Origin: Kingdonia uniflora
Lineage: Eukaryota; Streptophyta; Magnoliopsida; Ranunculales; Circaeasteraceae
NCBI GenBank assembly: GCA_014058105.1
Contig: JACGCM010002647.1
Coordinates: 1,426,001 to 1,490,000, forward strand
DNA: 64,000 nucleotides
Reading direction: 5' to 3'
Of the stretch, positions 1 through 11,900 are shown in pieces. Position 1 is the stretch's first letter. Every line of letters begins with the position of its first letter. The position numbers and the translations under genes were made by a program. The notes beneath the pieces were generated by a model, which was not told the origin of the DNA, did not search any database, and saw only the letters and a program-made list of their open reading frames with translations.

Positions 1-717
1 AACACTGAGAAATCAAGCCTTTAAAACCAACAGTCATCAATAAGCATGATCTTATGTTTAAATAACCCAAGTCTAGGACTGTCGAATACACGAGTAAGTG
101 TTATTCAATACTCCCATTTAACAATGCAGAAATACTCTGAACCTTATCACAAAAATCAACGATATTACAGACAACGCTGCGATGCCTGCCATTTTGATTT
201 CAATGGGCATTTGATAGAGTATATCTTCCTAAAAATAAACTCTCTAAAATTAGCACCTAGGTCTCAACTCCTCAATGAATGACCCTTATATTCCTAACTC
301 TTCAAAGCCCTAATTTATCCCCATAAATCAATAATTTGACAAAGGGATCAAGCTAACACTTTGACTACAACAACCAAACAAACCCAAACGATATAGATCG
401 AATTGGGGAGGAAGAACGAAGGAGAACAAGCACCAATTACCCAATTCTTGAAACCCATCATCATACCTCCGTACTTCGAATAACTATAAGAAATGAAACA
501 CTTAAGCACCAATCTGAATATTGTGTCTTGGACTGACCATTCACGGTGAAGATTGGGAAAGTCTTGATAATCCTCTCATGCCATTGAATTCTTCTAAAAT
601 TTTCTTCTCTGCCTTATATTTTTCTTCTTTAAAAAATACAGTCTTTCTCCGGCTCTACAAGTCTTTCACTTTCTTTTGGGAATCTCTCTTTAGTAGGGAA
701 AGTTCACCCTCAATCAC

Positions 718-793
718 TCACAGAAATGAAAAGCCACTTTCCTTTAAGTCACTATCTTCAACTCCAAAGAACTGTTCAATAAGAGGGTCATGC
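718..793 (-). CDS. Possible 3'-terminal exon of a host gene
   Basis: On the minus strand a T-rich tract ends in TTTTACAG at 794-801, a good plant 3' splice site. It is followed by 24 codons and a TGA stop: HDPLIEQFFGVEDSDLKESG then FSFL. The acidic, non-repetitive composition is unlike the transposon ORFs around it. I do not recognise the protein and found no upstream exon. It may be a relic or chance; the case rests on the splice context and codon content only. Confidence 0.25.
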
Positions 794-1462
794 CTGTAAA
801 AAATAAAAATAAAACAAAACTCTATGTTGCCATGCGTTTAGTAGTGATATTTAGTTTACATCAAAATATGAACACACTAAAAAGATATTAATTTGTCTTA
901 AGATTGTTGTTAGCTTGTATTCAAAATCGGCAGTATCAAAAACAAGTTAATGAGATTATAAAGATATCAAAACACTTATCAAGATATGATAAAGTCTAGT
1001 TCATGCATACTATCTCCCTTAAGAAAGATTCGCCCCTACCTTAGTGTTTTGCAGGAAATAATCAGCCCTTGTCACCCAAGATACAATGAATAGACACGAG
1101 TAAAAGAAATCACTTTAATCAACCCATCAATCGAACCTTAATTACGTTGGATGAAAAAGACTCAAAGAAATTGTAAAACCTATTTTAAAACAATAGAAAT
1201 AAAGCTAGGTTATATAGAGTATTGGTGCATCTTCACCAAGGATCATACCTTGAGTTGGTGTCTCTTCACCAAAGGTCACACCTAAAGATGTGTCTGTTAG
1301 AGACAACTCAACAACTCACACACATTACAACTCATAAGTAAATTCTTACTTATAATCTAGAGTTGTGTAACCCACATACCCAATGTGGTACAAAATAAAC
1401 CACTTAGATATCAACCATTCAAACTAAAGATAAAACCACAAGGTTTTTTCCAACAAGAAGTA

Positions 1463-1605
1463 GAGGAGGTGAAGGAGAAGAGGGTAGAAAGTTAAAAACC
1501 TTAGTATGGAGAGGAGGAGAAGAGTGATTGAGATTAAGGGAAGAATAAAGAGATAGAAAGATTAAAACCAACTTCTGGAGAGGAGTAAAAGAGGTAAAGT
1601 GAGAA
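1463..1605 (+). repeat. Purine-rich imperfect tandem repeat
   Basis: Three imperfect GAGGAG-led units rich in A and G follow one another. Two end in a TTAAAACC-like stretch followed by TATGGA or TCTGGA. No coding capacity was recognised. Confidence 0.4.
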
Positions 1606-2226
1606 GAGGAAGCAACAACTTCTCATGGTGCCTTTTGCTCATGATAGAAATTTTGTGATTAATACCAAAAATAAATTAGTTGTGGAATTAAAGTTGAATG
1701 ATTGTCAATGAATTGTTGTTTACTATCTACAAACAAATACCAAAAGTTCTTTTGTTTTTGAATATTTGGTGTACTCCTTTACCTTTGATATCCTTTAAGG
1801 ATTTGTTCTTATAGTTACTTCGAATTTGTAAATTGAAACGACAAGCCATGATATTTAACAATGTTTTCCATTTCAAAGGTAGTTCTTATATTTTAGGTGC
1901 ATAACCGAACAACCTTGTCAATCGCTCCGTAAGAATTTGATTACAACATAATTGAATGGAGCTTCTCAGAGCCTTATCTCAAGGTCTAAAGTAACAAATG
2001 TTCTTTCCTCAATATCTTTAAGCATTGAGTTCAAGACTCTTTGTGATTATGATATCTTGATAAAGAGATGTATATTAGTTTTCTATAAATACCTCAAAAG
2101 CTTCATTATAACCACACTATGGCTTCCACAGTCTTTAACAGATTGGGCTTTACTATAAAAACTAAAGACTGCATATCAACAGAAGATAAAATTGCATTGT
2201 TCAAGTAAACTTAGCCCGATAAAACT

Positions 2227-2231
2227 GATAT
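2227..2231. repeat. Target-site duplication of Tat-1, left copy
   Basis: GATAT directly before the TG of the 5' LTR. It is identical to 16217-16221 after the 3' LTR. Confidence 0.9.
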
Positions 2232-2832
2232 TGAAGGAACCTATCCCTCGACCTAGTCCAAATTCGAACTTCCTCAGTATCAGACTCACGCGTTCTTCAC
2301 GTAACATGAATAGTTAGTATTAAATCCTATACCATGAACTGATAAAGAACGTAGATCGAGCACAACAAAATAATAAAAACAAGTCAAAGACACATGTCTC
2401 CCATGAACTCAGCAGTTATACAGTCAACTACTACTTACCTCATTATTCGGAGAATGTGCTTCAACACGATAACGAGTTGTGGGTAAGGTCTATATAAAGA
2501 AAAAGTTTTGGGGGAGATAGGGATGAAGAAAAACCATATTTTCTAGACTTTGACACATGAATTTCTAGATTCTTAACATTACAAAACTTCTTATTTACAA
2601 GATCATGCATTTCTAGTTTGAGAGATTTCTTGTAGTAAGATATCAGCCTCAAGTACTAAAAGTTACTGTTACTAAAACCCTTAACTCGTGGTCATGGTTT
2701 TTTACCTAATCAAAGGTTTTCCACGCCAAATCACTAGTGTCATTTCTTGGTTTACATTTATTTTTGTCACAGGCATATTTGGTGTAAGAGCTAATTTTGA
2801 GCCATTTTAAGCTACGGAATTCGGCCATTACA
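2232..2832 (+). repeat. Tat-1 5' LTR
   Basis: Starts TGAAGGAACC, ends GGCCATTACA. A TATA box (TATATAAAG) lies at 2491-2499. Downstream are the GGTTTTTTACC and GGTTTTCCACG blocks that recur in the other Tat LTRs. It aligns along its whole length with 15612-16216, with visible substitutions. Confidence 0.95.
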
Positions 2833-2851
2833 TTTGGTGTCGTCTGTGGGA
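2833..2851 (+). other. Tat-1 primer-binding region
   Basis: TTTGGTGTCGTCTGTGGGA directly after the LTR. Tat-2 keeps the better version TTTGGCGCCGTCTGTGGGA; the two differences here fit C-to-T decay. The primer tRNA was not identified. Confidence 0.75.
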
Positions 2852-2910
2852 AAGAAGACATTTCAACAATATCCTAAGGCATACATTCACTCTACTATCC
2901 ATTTCCAATC

Positions 2911-4660
2911 ATGGTCACTTCCAAGCGACTAACAACAAGAATCCAGTTTGATCTTTTAGTTGAGCCGAAATAGCTTGCAGAACTTTGGGCAAATCTCCAC
3001 GTCGAGATAGAGAAACACAACGAACTCGAGCATCCATTAACTCTTAACCGAGGGCTTAACGACAAAGAGCTTGAAATTGAGCGACAAGCTTGTTTCACAA
3101 CATTCAAATGACATGAAGAGTAGATGACAACCATGCAGGCTGCATTACAAGCTTTTTAGGATACTCAATAGGCTCCCCAAACCCAAGACCATGATCAAGT
3201 TCCAGAGAACTCCTGAGTTTCTTTACGAGAAAGGTTAGGACCTCGAGGAGTCACCAACAAAGCCATTTCCCAAAATATTCAGTACGAACTTCAACCTTTC
3301 ATTTATTTGGGCAGCAAAGTTCAATCCTATATTAGTAGAGGTCCCCAGCCTTCCAAGCGTCACGAGAAAGGGCAGCAACCTCAACCTCGGATTCTAGTGC
3401 GTGATCGCATGAGTGAAGGCACCGACACTCATAATCCTCGGCTACCTCGCCAAGCCACTCAGGCCACGTATTAGTACGCCACACAAGAGCATATAGATCA
3501 ACGTATCAAGAAGTTTATTAAAGCTCAAGCTCTAGGAATAAAGACGATCTTACCAAGTTGCAAGGTAGTCTGATTGCGAAAGAGTTATTCGATATAGAAG
3601 TACCGAAAGGTTTCTACACTCCAAAAATACGTAAATACAAAGGCACCGATCCAAAAGAGCACATTTAACAATACTGTGATTCATTGGGGTTGTACTCCAA
3701 TCTCAACCACATTCTCTGTCGTCTGTTCACAATGAGTCTACAGGGGGAATCACTCTAGTGGTTCTACTCTCTACCTGAAGATTCCATCCTCACATTCGAG
3801 AAGCGATAAAAGCAATTCATCAAGACGTATACTCTCAACAAGACAAAGAAGAGAATTTATATTCTCTTATTAGTCTTAAACAGTCACAAGGGGAGAAGCT
3901 CGAGGCCTTTGTAAAGAATTTTTTGGAGCTCGCACAAAAAGTAGATAATCTTGATAAAAAATTAGTTGTTACTGCTTTTACCAACCCGCTCCAGCTCGAC
4001 ATTAATGCCAAAGAGCACATTTTCTTAAACAAACCAGCGACCTTGGAGGATTTGATCACCAAGGTTAATGGGTATGTCCGAAAGTCATAAATCTACTAAA
4101 TCTGTCCTAACCATTAAAGGTTCAAATACAAAGCAAAATAATGAGCGAAAGGAAGATCAAGGTAATCAAAAGCATTCCAAGGCCTACACTGGCACACCTC
4201 GGAAAGGCAATTTATTACCCTAGCCAGTCCTCCCAAATTTGAATGTCCAAATCTCCGTAATTTTTCCAATTCTCTCAACGGACAAGTTCTACCGTCAATC
4301 TTAAACACTGGAACCAATCGAAGGCAAACCATACTATATGCATCACAAGGTAAATCATCATGCTTCTGACAACTGCTACACTTTACAGAAGTTGATGGAA
4401 TTTATTTTCAAAGATGGAAGAATGTATGAATATATGGCTGATCTGGAATCATACAAGAATAAAATCTATAAGACACATGTCAAAATAGCCTAGGTTAAAG
4501 ATCAAGCTGAGGAGAAATATCTGTACCATATGTACCATAACATGATCGAGATTCATCAGATCAACAACTCTTGCAGATTCAAGCACAAGATATTATCAGA
4601 ATGTTGCGATCTCACACCTCAAGAAAAAGAAGCTAAACTTCTTCCTGAAATGAGCAATCG
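2911..4660 (+). pseudogene. gag: Tat-1 gag (degenerate)
   Basis: Gag would form the particle and package element RNA. The start ATG at 2911 reads MVTSKRLTTRIQ. Internal stops and frameshifts follow. A Retrotrans_gag-type core is readable near 3670-3830 in fragments such as GLYSNLNHILCRLFTMSLQ and SLPEDSILTFEK. Near 4340-4420 a zinc-finger-like HHKVNHHASDNCYTLQKL segment aligns with CxxHx4Hx4C in Tat-2. Similar gag stretches occur in Tat-2 and Tat-4. It cannot give a full protein in any frame. Confidence 0.85.
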
Positions 4661-4699
4661 CTAGCTTGGGATTTCATTAAAAAATTGCGACATCAGTCA

Positions 4700-7600
4700 T
4701 GTAAAATTTTTACATCATGATGCATTAGTAATAATGCTCAAGATGAAGAAGTTTATCATGCATATAATAATGATCGATACTGGAAGAAGTATTGAGATTC
4801 TTTTTTAGAATACGATAAATCAAATGGGATTGGCCGATCAAATCATTCCAAATGACACCAATTTCAGTAGATTTAATGGCTCTAAATAAGAACGAGTATG
4901 CAAGATCATCTTACCTATCACCGCTGGACCAGCCACAATTAACGTCGTATTCTACATCATCAATACTAAATTCTGTTATCTTAGGATTATGGGCCGCTGC
5001 TGGATTCACAATATGGAAGAAATTACTTTTACTTATCATCAAACACTTCACTTTAAATACAATGATAGAATCTAGGAAATCAAAGGTAGTCAAAAGCTTT
5101 CCAGAGCTTGTAAGAATACCGTCTCTGCCATCCTAGATACATCAGATAGATATGCTGTATAACAATTACAGAAAGCTAGTCACATCGATGATCAACCTTC
5201 ATCAAAAGAACCTATAGAGTACATAGACATTGATGGACCCAGCCGAGGTACTTTCATCAATATAAAGATGGTCCAACACGGTAAAGATGATCTTGTTCAT
5301 TTCGTACGAATGAATTGAGACATCTTTGCATAGACTTTTGAAGAAATGCCTGGGGTCGATTCATCCAAGGCGTATCATAGATTGGCCATCAACATCAACG
5401 TTACGGTGGTCAAACAGAAACAATGACGACACTCACCTCATCTTTGAGATGAAGTCAACACTGAGATCGACAAGTTGATCAAACTGGGGTTCATTCGAGA
5501 AGCCAAGTATCCAGATTTGATCTCCAACATCGTCACAGTTCCTAAGAAGAATGAAAAGGTTCGAGTTTGTGTAGATTTGACCGATCTAAACAAACATACT
5601 CCAAAGAACAGTTTCCCACTTCCCATAATCTATCAAATTCTTGATTCCACGATAGGACATGAGCAATTAATTATGGATGCTGCTTCTGGTTACAATCAAA
5701 TACCTCTCTTGGAGGAGGATCAGGAAATGACCACTTTCATCACTGAAAGAGGACTTTACTGCTACAAAGTTATGCCCTTCGGATTAAAGAATGCAGGCGC
5801 AACTTATCAACGGCTAATGATGACTATGTTCAAAGCGCACCTTGGGGAAATTGTTGAAGTCTACATCGATGATCTCCAGTGCAAAAGCATACAGTCAAAT
5901 GACCACATCATAGATCTAACCACAATATTTAACATTCTATGATCTTATAGGATGATACTTAATCTAGATAAGTACCAATTCGGTGTATATTCAGGCAAGT
6001 TCCGCAGCCATCTTATCAGGAAGAAGGGGATCGAGACTGATCCAGATCAAATTTGAGCTATCTTCAACATGCCATCTCCAAAAACATCGAAGGATGTACA
6101 AAAACTTACATGCAAGAATGCTGCTATTAACCGATTCATTTCTAAGTCTTCAGATCGCTATTATTGGTTATTTCTACTACTCCGAGGTTATACCAAACGA
6201 GGAAATGTTTAGTCCAATGGACATCAGAATGCAAGGCAGCTTTTTAGGAACTCTAAACCTATTTGGGGAAGTCTCCCATCATGATAACTTTGGTAGATAA
6301 TGGGGAACTGATCATCTACCCAGAAGTTATAAACACTTCTGGAAGCTCAGTTCTTATTTGATTTGAGAAAAAAGTAGAAAAGTCAGTCTATTTCATTAAT
6401 AAAACCCTCACTCCTGCAGAAATGTGGTATTCTAAAATTGAAAGACTCCTTCTAACTCATGTTTATACTTCACAAAAGCTTAAGCACTACTTCCAAGGTC
6501 ATTCAGTCAAAATCATGACGAACTACCCACTTCGGTAAGTTTTGTCCAAAAAAGAAAAATCATGAAGAGTGCAGCAATGGTCAGTCAGTTTGGAAGAACA
6601 TGATATCAAGTTTGAACAACGCCATTTCAAAAAGGTTCGGGCCATTGCCAATTTTCTTATAGATTTTTCAGTGGAAGATCCCAATTGGGAGGAACACGAT
6701 CCTGACCTTATAGAAGAATTTACAGGAGATCCACCTACCAAAGCATTTGACGAGCGAGCTGAATGGATTACAAGAAAAGGGTGGAGACTTCTTACAGATG
6801 GTTCAGCAGGACCCGCAGGGTTAGGTATTAGAATTGCATTGATTACCCCCTTCCAACGACAGAATCGGTAAATCAATCCGTTTGGATTTTGATACCACCA
6901 ACAATATCACAGAATATGAAGCTCTAATTCATGGACTCAACCTCGCACTCAAGCCTGGCATCACAGAGCTCTCAGTCTACATAGACTCTCTATTCATCGT
7001 CCACCATTACTCAGAATAGTATAAAAGGAATGGCATGATGATTGCATATCCAACCCTCGTTGCCGATAGGATGAGCAAATTTTTGAAAGTAACTCTGGAC
7101 TATCTACCTTGAGGTGAAAACACACGCGTCAATTCTCTGGCTTATTTAGCTAGGGTCTTGGGTACAAAAGCAAAATATATATTAATCAAAGTGATATCAA
7201 CCCTAAAAATTGATCTCCATTATGTATGCAAGATCAACATTGGGAGCGATGAAGAGGAGGACGACGATTGGCGAAGGCCCATTATTGCCTATCTTGACCC
7301 AGACAACAAATATAAAGGGCCATTTCCAACAACTCCAAAGGAACACCGACAGTTAATTGAAAACTCAAAGTGTTGCCCAACTCAGAACGGTCATTTATAT
7401 TGCCTCATTGTCACAAGGCCTTATCTTAAGTACCTCTCAAAAAAGAAAGCCGATGGAATGCTCATAGATTTACATGATGGAAGTTGTGGCTCCCACGCCG
7501 TAGGTCGATCACTTTTTAATAGAGCAATTACATAATGAGTATTCTTTCCATGAATTCACAAGCAAGCAGAAGAGTACTCACACAAATGCGACACTTGTCA

Positions 7601-8494
7601 ATGACATGGACACATGATCCGTACCCCTACACTCAAACTACATGCAAGCAAGGTGTTCTGAACATTCAACCGGTGGGCGCTCAATCTCGTCGGAGAATTT
7701 CCTACGATTCCTACTCGTAGCAACAAATTATTTTATGAAATAGGTTGAAGCAGATCTACGCTATCAAACTAGAGAAGAAGAGGTCATTTCTTTTATCTAG
7801 GAATATATCATCACCCGGTTTGGATGCTCCTACCTGATTTGGATCAATAATGGGCCACAGTTAGTTGGCAAGAAAGTCGCAGCCTTCCTCAACAAACATA
7901 ACATCATCCATTCCCTATCCAATCCATACTACCCTCAAGGCAATGAGCAAGCCAAAATCTCAAGCAAAACCATAGTGGATGGACTCAAGAAAAGGCTTCA
8001 ATCATAGAAAAAAGAAAATTAGATACGGGAACTTCCTCACGTCTTATGGGCATACCGTAGGACTCTATGTCAATCAACCGGTTATTCCCCCTTCCTCCTT
8101 GCTTATGGTATAAAAGCTGTCATTCCAACAGAATACCACCATCCCTTCAGAGATCACGAGCTTACAAACGAAGAAAATGAGTTCGAATTTGCCTGCAATA
8201 TGAATTGGATTGATACAACTAGGGAACGCGCTATTGCCAACCTAGGTCGATATCAACATATGCTTGCCAACTCTTATAATAGAAGAGTTCAAAGCCGTAA
8301 ATCCTAAATTGATGATCTCATCCTCAGAGAGATCCCACAACACAAAAAAAAGTAAATGCCGGGAAGGTGACAGAAAATTAGGAAGGTCCATTCCTCATCA
8401 TTGGTCGAACTGGTCTGGGATCATACTAACTCATGACGGAGCAAGGAGTTTGAATCATAGAATACTAGGCGACTGAAACGGTACTATCGTTACG
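4700..8494 (+). pseudogene. pol: Tat-1 pol: protease, RT, two RNase H, integrase (degenerate)
   Basis: Domain order is readable across frames. Aspartic protease: MIDTG near 4769. Reverse transcriptase: 5475-6060, with VCVDLTDLNKHTPK, YKVMPFGLKNAGATYQR and the catalytic YIDD at 5862-5873. First RNase H: about 6360-6540 (INKTLTPAE, YSKIERLL). Second RNase H: about 6780-7160, starting LLTDGSAGPAG. Integrase: about 7430-8494, with GPQL/NIIHSLSNPYYPQGN-type motifs and a C-terminal NTRRLKRYYR. Stops and frameshifts occur throughout, several as TAG or TGA at positions where sister copies have CAG, CGA or TGG. A second RNase H is typical of the Tat clade. Confidence 0.9.
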
Positions 8495-8963
8495 TCCTTA
8501 GTTTCGCCATTTCAATATTCTCGTTCTTTCTATTCTACAAGTGAGATTTCAATCTCCATACAGTATACATTCTATTCTACTCAATGAAAACTTCAAAGTT
8601 TTTCCCACATTACTCTCAACTTACGTAGATTCTACTAAATCCCATAGATTAAAGTAAAGGTAATACTAGCTTTCAATTGACCCTCTAGCACAGATTAAAG
8701 CAAAGGTAATACTAACTTTTAATTGCCTATCTAAACAGATTAAAGTAAATATAATACTAGCTTTCAGTCGACCTCTATACATAGATTAAAGCAAAGGTAA
8801 AACTAGCTTTCAATCGCCCATCTATACATATATTTGTGATTAAAACAAAGGTAATACTAGTTTTCAATCAAAGATCTTTAACAGACATACGATAAAGTAA
8901 AGGTAAAACTAGCTTTTATTTCTCAATATGTTTGTAACTACAGGTTACTTCTATAAGCCACTT
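8495..8963 (+). repeat. Tat-1 tandem array between pol and antisense ORF3
   Basis: From 8645 to about 8925 a unit of roughly 46 bp, AGATTAAAGYAAAGGTAATA followed by CTAGCTTTCAATYG, is repeated about six times with drift. It sits where the plus-strand pol gene and the minus-strand ORF3 converge. Tat-2 and Tat-4 have longer arrays at the same place. Confidence 0.8.
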
Positions 8964-11900
8964 TTAAGGGTTCATCTCTGTTGATGGGAGGTCAGTTACG
9001 CCTTCACCTACAACAGGAGGACGTTCAGCCATAAAATCTGGAGCTCGAGTAGCTACAATAATCCTACCTTACTCTACCAATTTAACAGGTTGAGAACCTA
9101 GCTCCATTTCTATGGCATTCATACAATTTCCTCGATCTATATTGACTTTACAAATACATCCTTGGGACGACAGACAGTCGTGCATGGTATCCCTCTTAAA
9201 CTCAAGTGTTCTTACTTCCTCTACAAAATAGGCAATAACAACCATTAACTCCTGTGAGTAAAATATTTCTTAGATAAAAGAGTTTCGATCGAGCATAACT
9301 ACCTCAGAAAAATCCTTTTGTAATCTCTGGTGACGATCTTTCAAGTTTTTATACCGTTCGTCTTGCCACTCCATGTGCTTATCTGCGTGTGACATAATCT
9401 CATTGTGCTCCTTCATCTTTTCCATTTCTTTATCTTAGTCTTCCTTGTTCGTCGTCCTCAACTCTGCCACCTGAGCACGAAATTGCTCAACCTCCTTATC
9501 TTTACCTACACTTCCCCCAGCAGGAGACTTCTTTAGAAACTCATCTTTCTTCCTTATCAACTGATACTTACCTCTAATCACCTCCTCTAACTCACGCTCT
9601 CTACAAAGAGAAATATCTTACTTATCTTGACTCGCCCTTAAACGTTTATTTTCTCTTTGTACATGAGCCTGAATTCAGACTACATCCTCCTACAGTTCTT
9701 GAATTTGAGCTAATAGGTCAACCACGTCCCCTTATACAATGGAGACCCCGGTATTGCCTTTTTTCTTCTTAGACCGCTCTCCAGCCTCGGCCTTCTTAAT
9801 ACGCGAATTGATCATAGCCAAATTTTCCTTCAATTGGGCCACCCTCTCATTCAATTCATCACATCGTCTTTGAACCATCTAGAAATTCATATCTTTAGCA
9901 TGTAAAGCCTCACTTAGTTGATCAGCCACACTTTCAGATTGGGTTAGGTCAGCTCGAGCTTTTCCAAGCTCATTTTCTTTCCTAGTCAGTTTACTCCTCA
10001 ACTCCACAGCAGCACTTATAGAATTGGCCAAATCAGCTCGTGCTTTCCAAAGCTCGTCCATTTTCCTGGTCACTTGACCCTTCAAACTAGCCACAAAATC
10101 TTGTAATGATTTTTCTGATACTTCTAACGACTGAATACGGTATCGAACCATGCTAGCCTATTTACATTTCACCATCAATGCATCAATCTGGATTTTGAGC
10201 TTCGTTGTATCCTCCTTCGCCTCTGCGGGATCTTTTTGCACTTTTTCTTATTTAAGCATCTTTCATCTCAATCTTCTAAGTCAGGTCATCAACAGTTTTT
10301 GTCGCCTCGACAAACCAAAAATGTACCTTAACATGTTGATCCTCCCTATCTTCAGTTGCCTCTCTAATCCAATCAAACTCCTTCACAAACTCTGGATTAC
10401 ATTGAAGCGTCTGCTGTTCACTCAAGCGAACAATCTTCAATTTGACCTACATCACAAATATAATATGTCAAACTCAAATTAGCAATACTACACGAGTACA
10501 ATCAAATCAAAATACAGGTGGCATTTAAAATTCTAACAGCTTTCTATTTTCTGACATTCTACTGTTGTGAGACCGCTTTTAAACCTAAGGTCAAAGAATG
10601 ATCTCAGTTCGTTGGCAATAACATCTACATCCAATTTCAAGGTACACATTTTCTATGTTTTAAATTTTCTAAACACTTTGGTATTATCTGGACATGCTCG
10701 ATTACCGTCGCCCCTAAACTTCTAGCACATTTTTAGTCTATCTATATACTATAATTTTTACTTTATAGCTCTAATGTAGTGCAACATACAAGTTAAATAT
10801 TTCGTGCTCTTCTCCGACTTGTAGCTCTGCTTGCAAAGTCAACAGGGACGTTGAGGTGTCTTTCTCCTTAGCAAGCTCATTCTCTAACTCCTCAATTCTG
10901 AGGCGCATATCCTTAAGTTCCTACAAACAATGTTTATAAACATTCTTTAGCCTATCCAAAATTTATCCTACAAAACAATATTCCATATAATTATAGTTTC
11001 TTAAACCACCAAAAAAAAAGCACACACAACTAAACTCCAACAAACTTTACACTACCTTCTCATTATCTTCCCCCGATTATCTAGATCAGTCCTGGGAGAA
11101 ACCCCATCCAGCCCTGTTACTACACCTTCTTCAGTAGGGACATCTTCTTCTACCTCGTCCTCTTCGACGAAGGTACCAGCCATATTGGCTTTAATATCAG
11201 CTTTGGTGTACCCCACTACAAGGAGTTGGCGCCCAAGTCTGTCGCGCTGAACTACAATATCATTCAGGTTCTTCTGAGCCTCCACTGTCAGCTCGCTAAT
11301 CAACACCTTCTGCGCAGCCTTCGCAGCAACCAGCCTCTCCCCCTCTAGAGCCAAGTCAGACTTTAGTCGAGCCACTTTCATATCGAGCTCGACCTTCCCA
11401 TTCTCGAGCTCAGCTTTTCCCTCCTCTATCTCGAGGCAGATCGCTTTCAACAAATGAATAGTCTACAAACAAAAAAACAAAAGTCAAATACATTTTAAGC
11501 TCAAATCCAAATACAAAGTTCGGAAATAGAAATTTCACCAACTTACCATTCTGCTCAACTCTAACTGTGCAGAGGCACTCAATTCCTCAACGCCCTTGCG
11601 AGCTATAAGCCTCACCCAATCCTCTATAGCTCGCAGCTCATCTTCCTCAGCAGGTCGGCTCTCCCTGACCTTTGCTCCCATTACCTTAGCCAGAGGATCT
11701 ATCCTCCTCTTATTTATAGTCTTTTCGACCTTCCACTCATCATGGTTTTGGAGGTCGAGCCACCCTTCCCAATCTTCTTCTTCGGAAATCTCAGAGCTAA
11801 CTTGCTAAAAGTGGTCACTTCCGGAACACCTCAAAATCCATATCAGTAGCCCTCGACAAAACCGGATGCTTCTCCTCATCTGCCCCTCTCTTCTTGCTAG

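Larger units (their letters stand above)
1..2226. other. Left flank, no assignable gene
   Basis: AT-rich DNA outside any delimited transposon. It holds one possible short terminal exon (718-793, minus strand) and a purine-rich imperfect repeat (1463-1605). No ORF in it shows a recognisable domain, and no LTR pair was found. Removing Tat-1 joins this flank to the DNA starting at 16222. Confidence 0.5.

Noticed and set aside
4911..5136. Overlapping open frames on both strands within the Tat-1 protease-RT linker as genes
   Set aside because: Shadows of the degenerate pol frame; the same stretch reads as pol in Tat-2 and Tat-4.
5475..5942. Endogenous pararetrovirus RT
   Set aside because: LTRs, target duplications, integrase and RT motifs fit Ty3/gypsy; no movement or coat protein region was seen.
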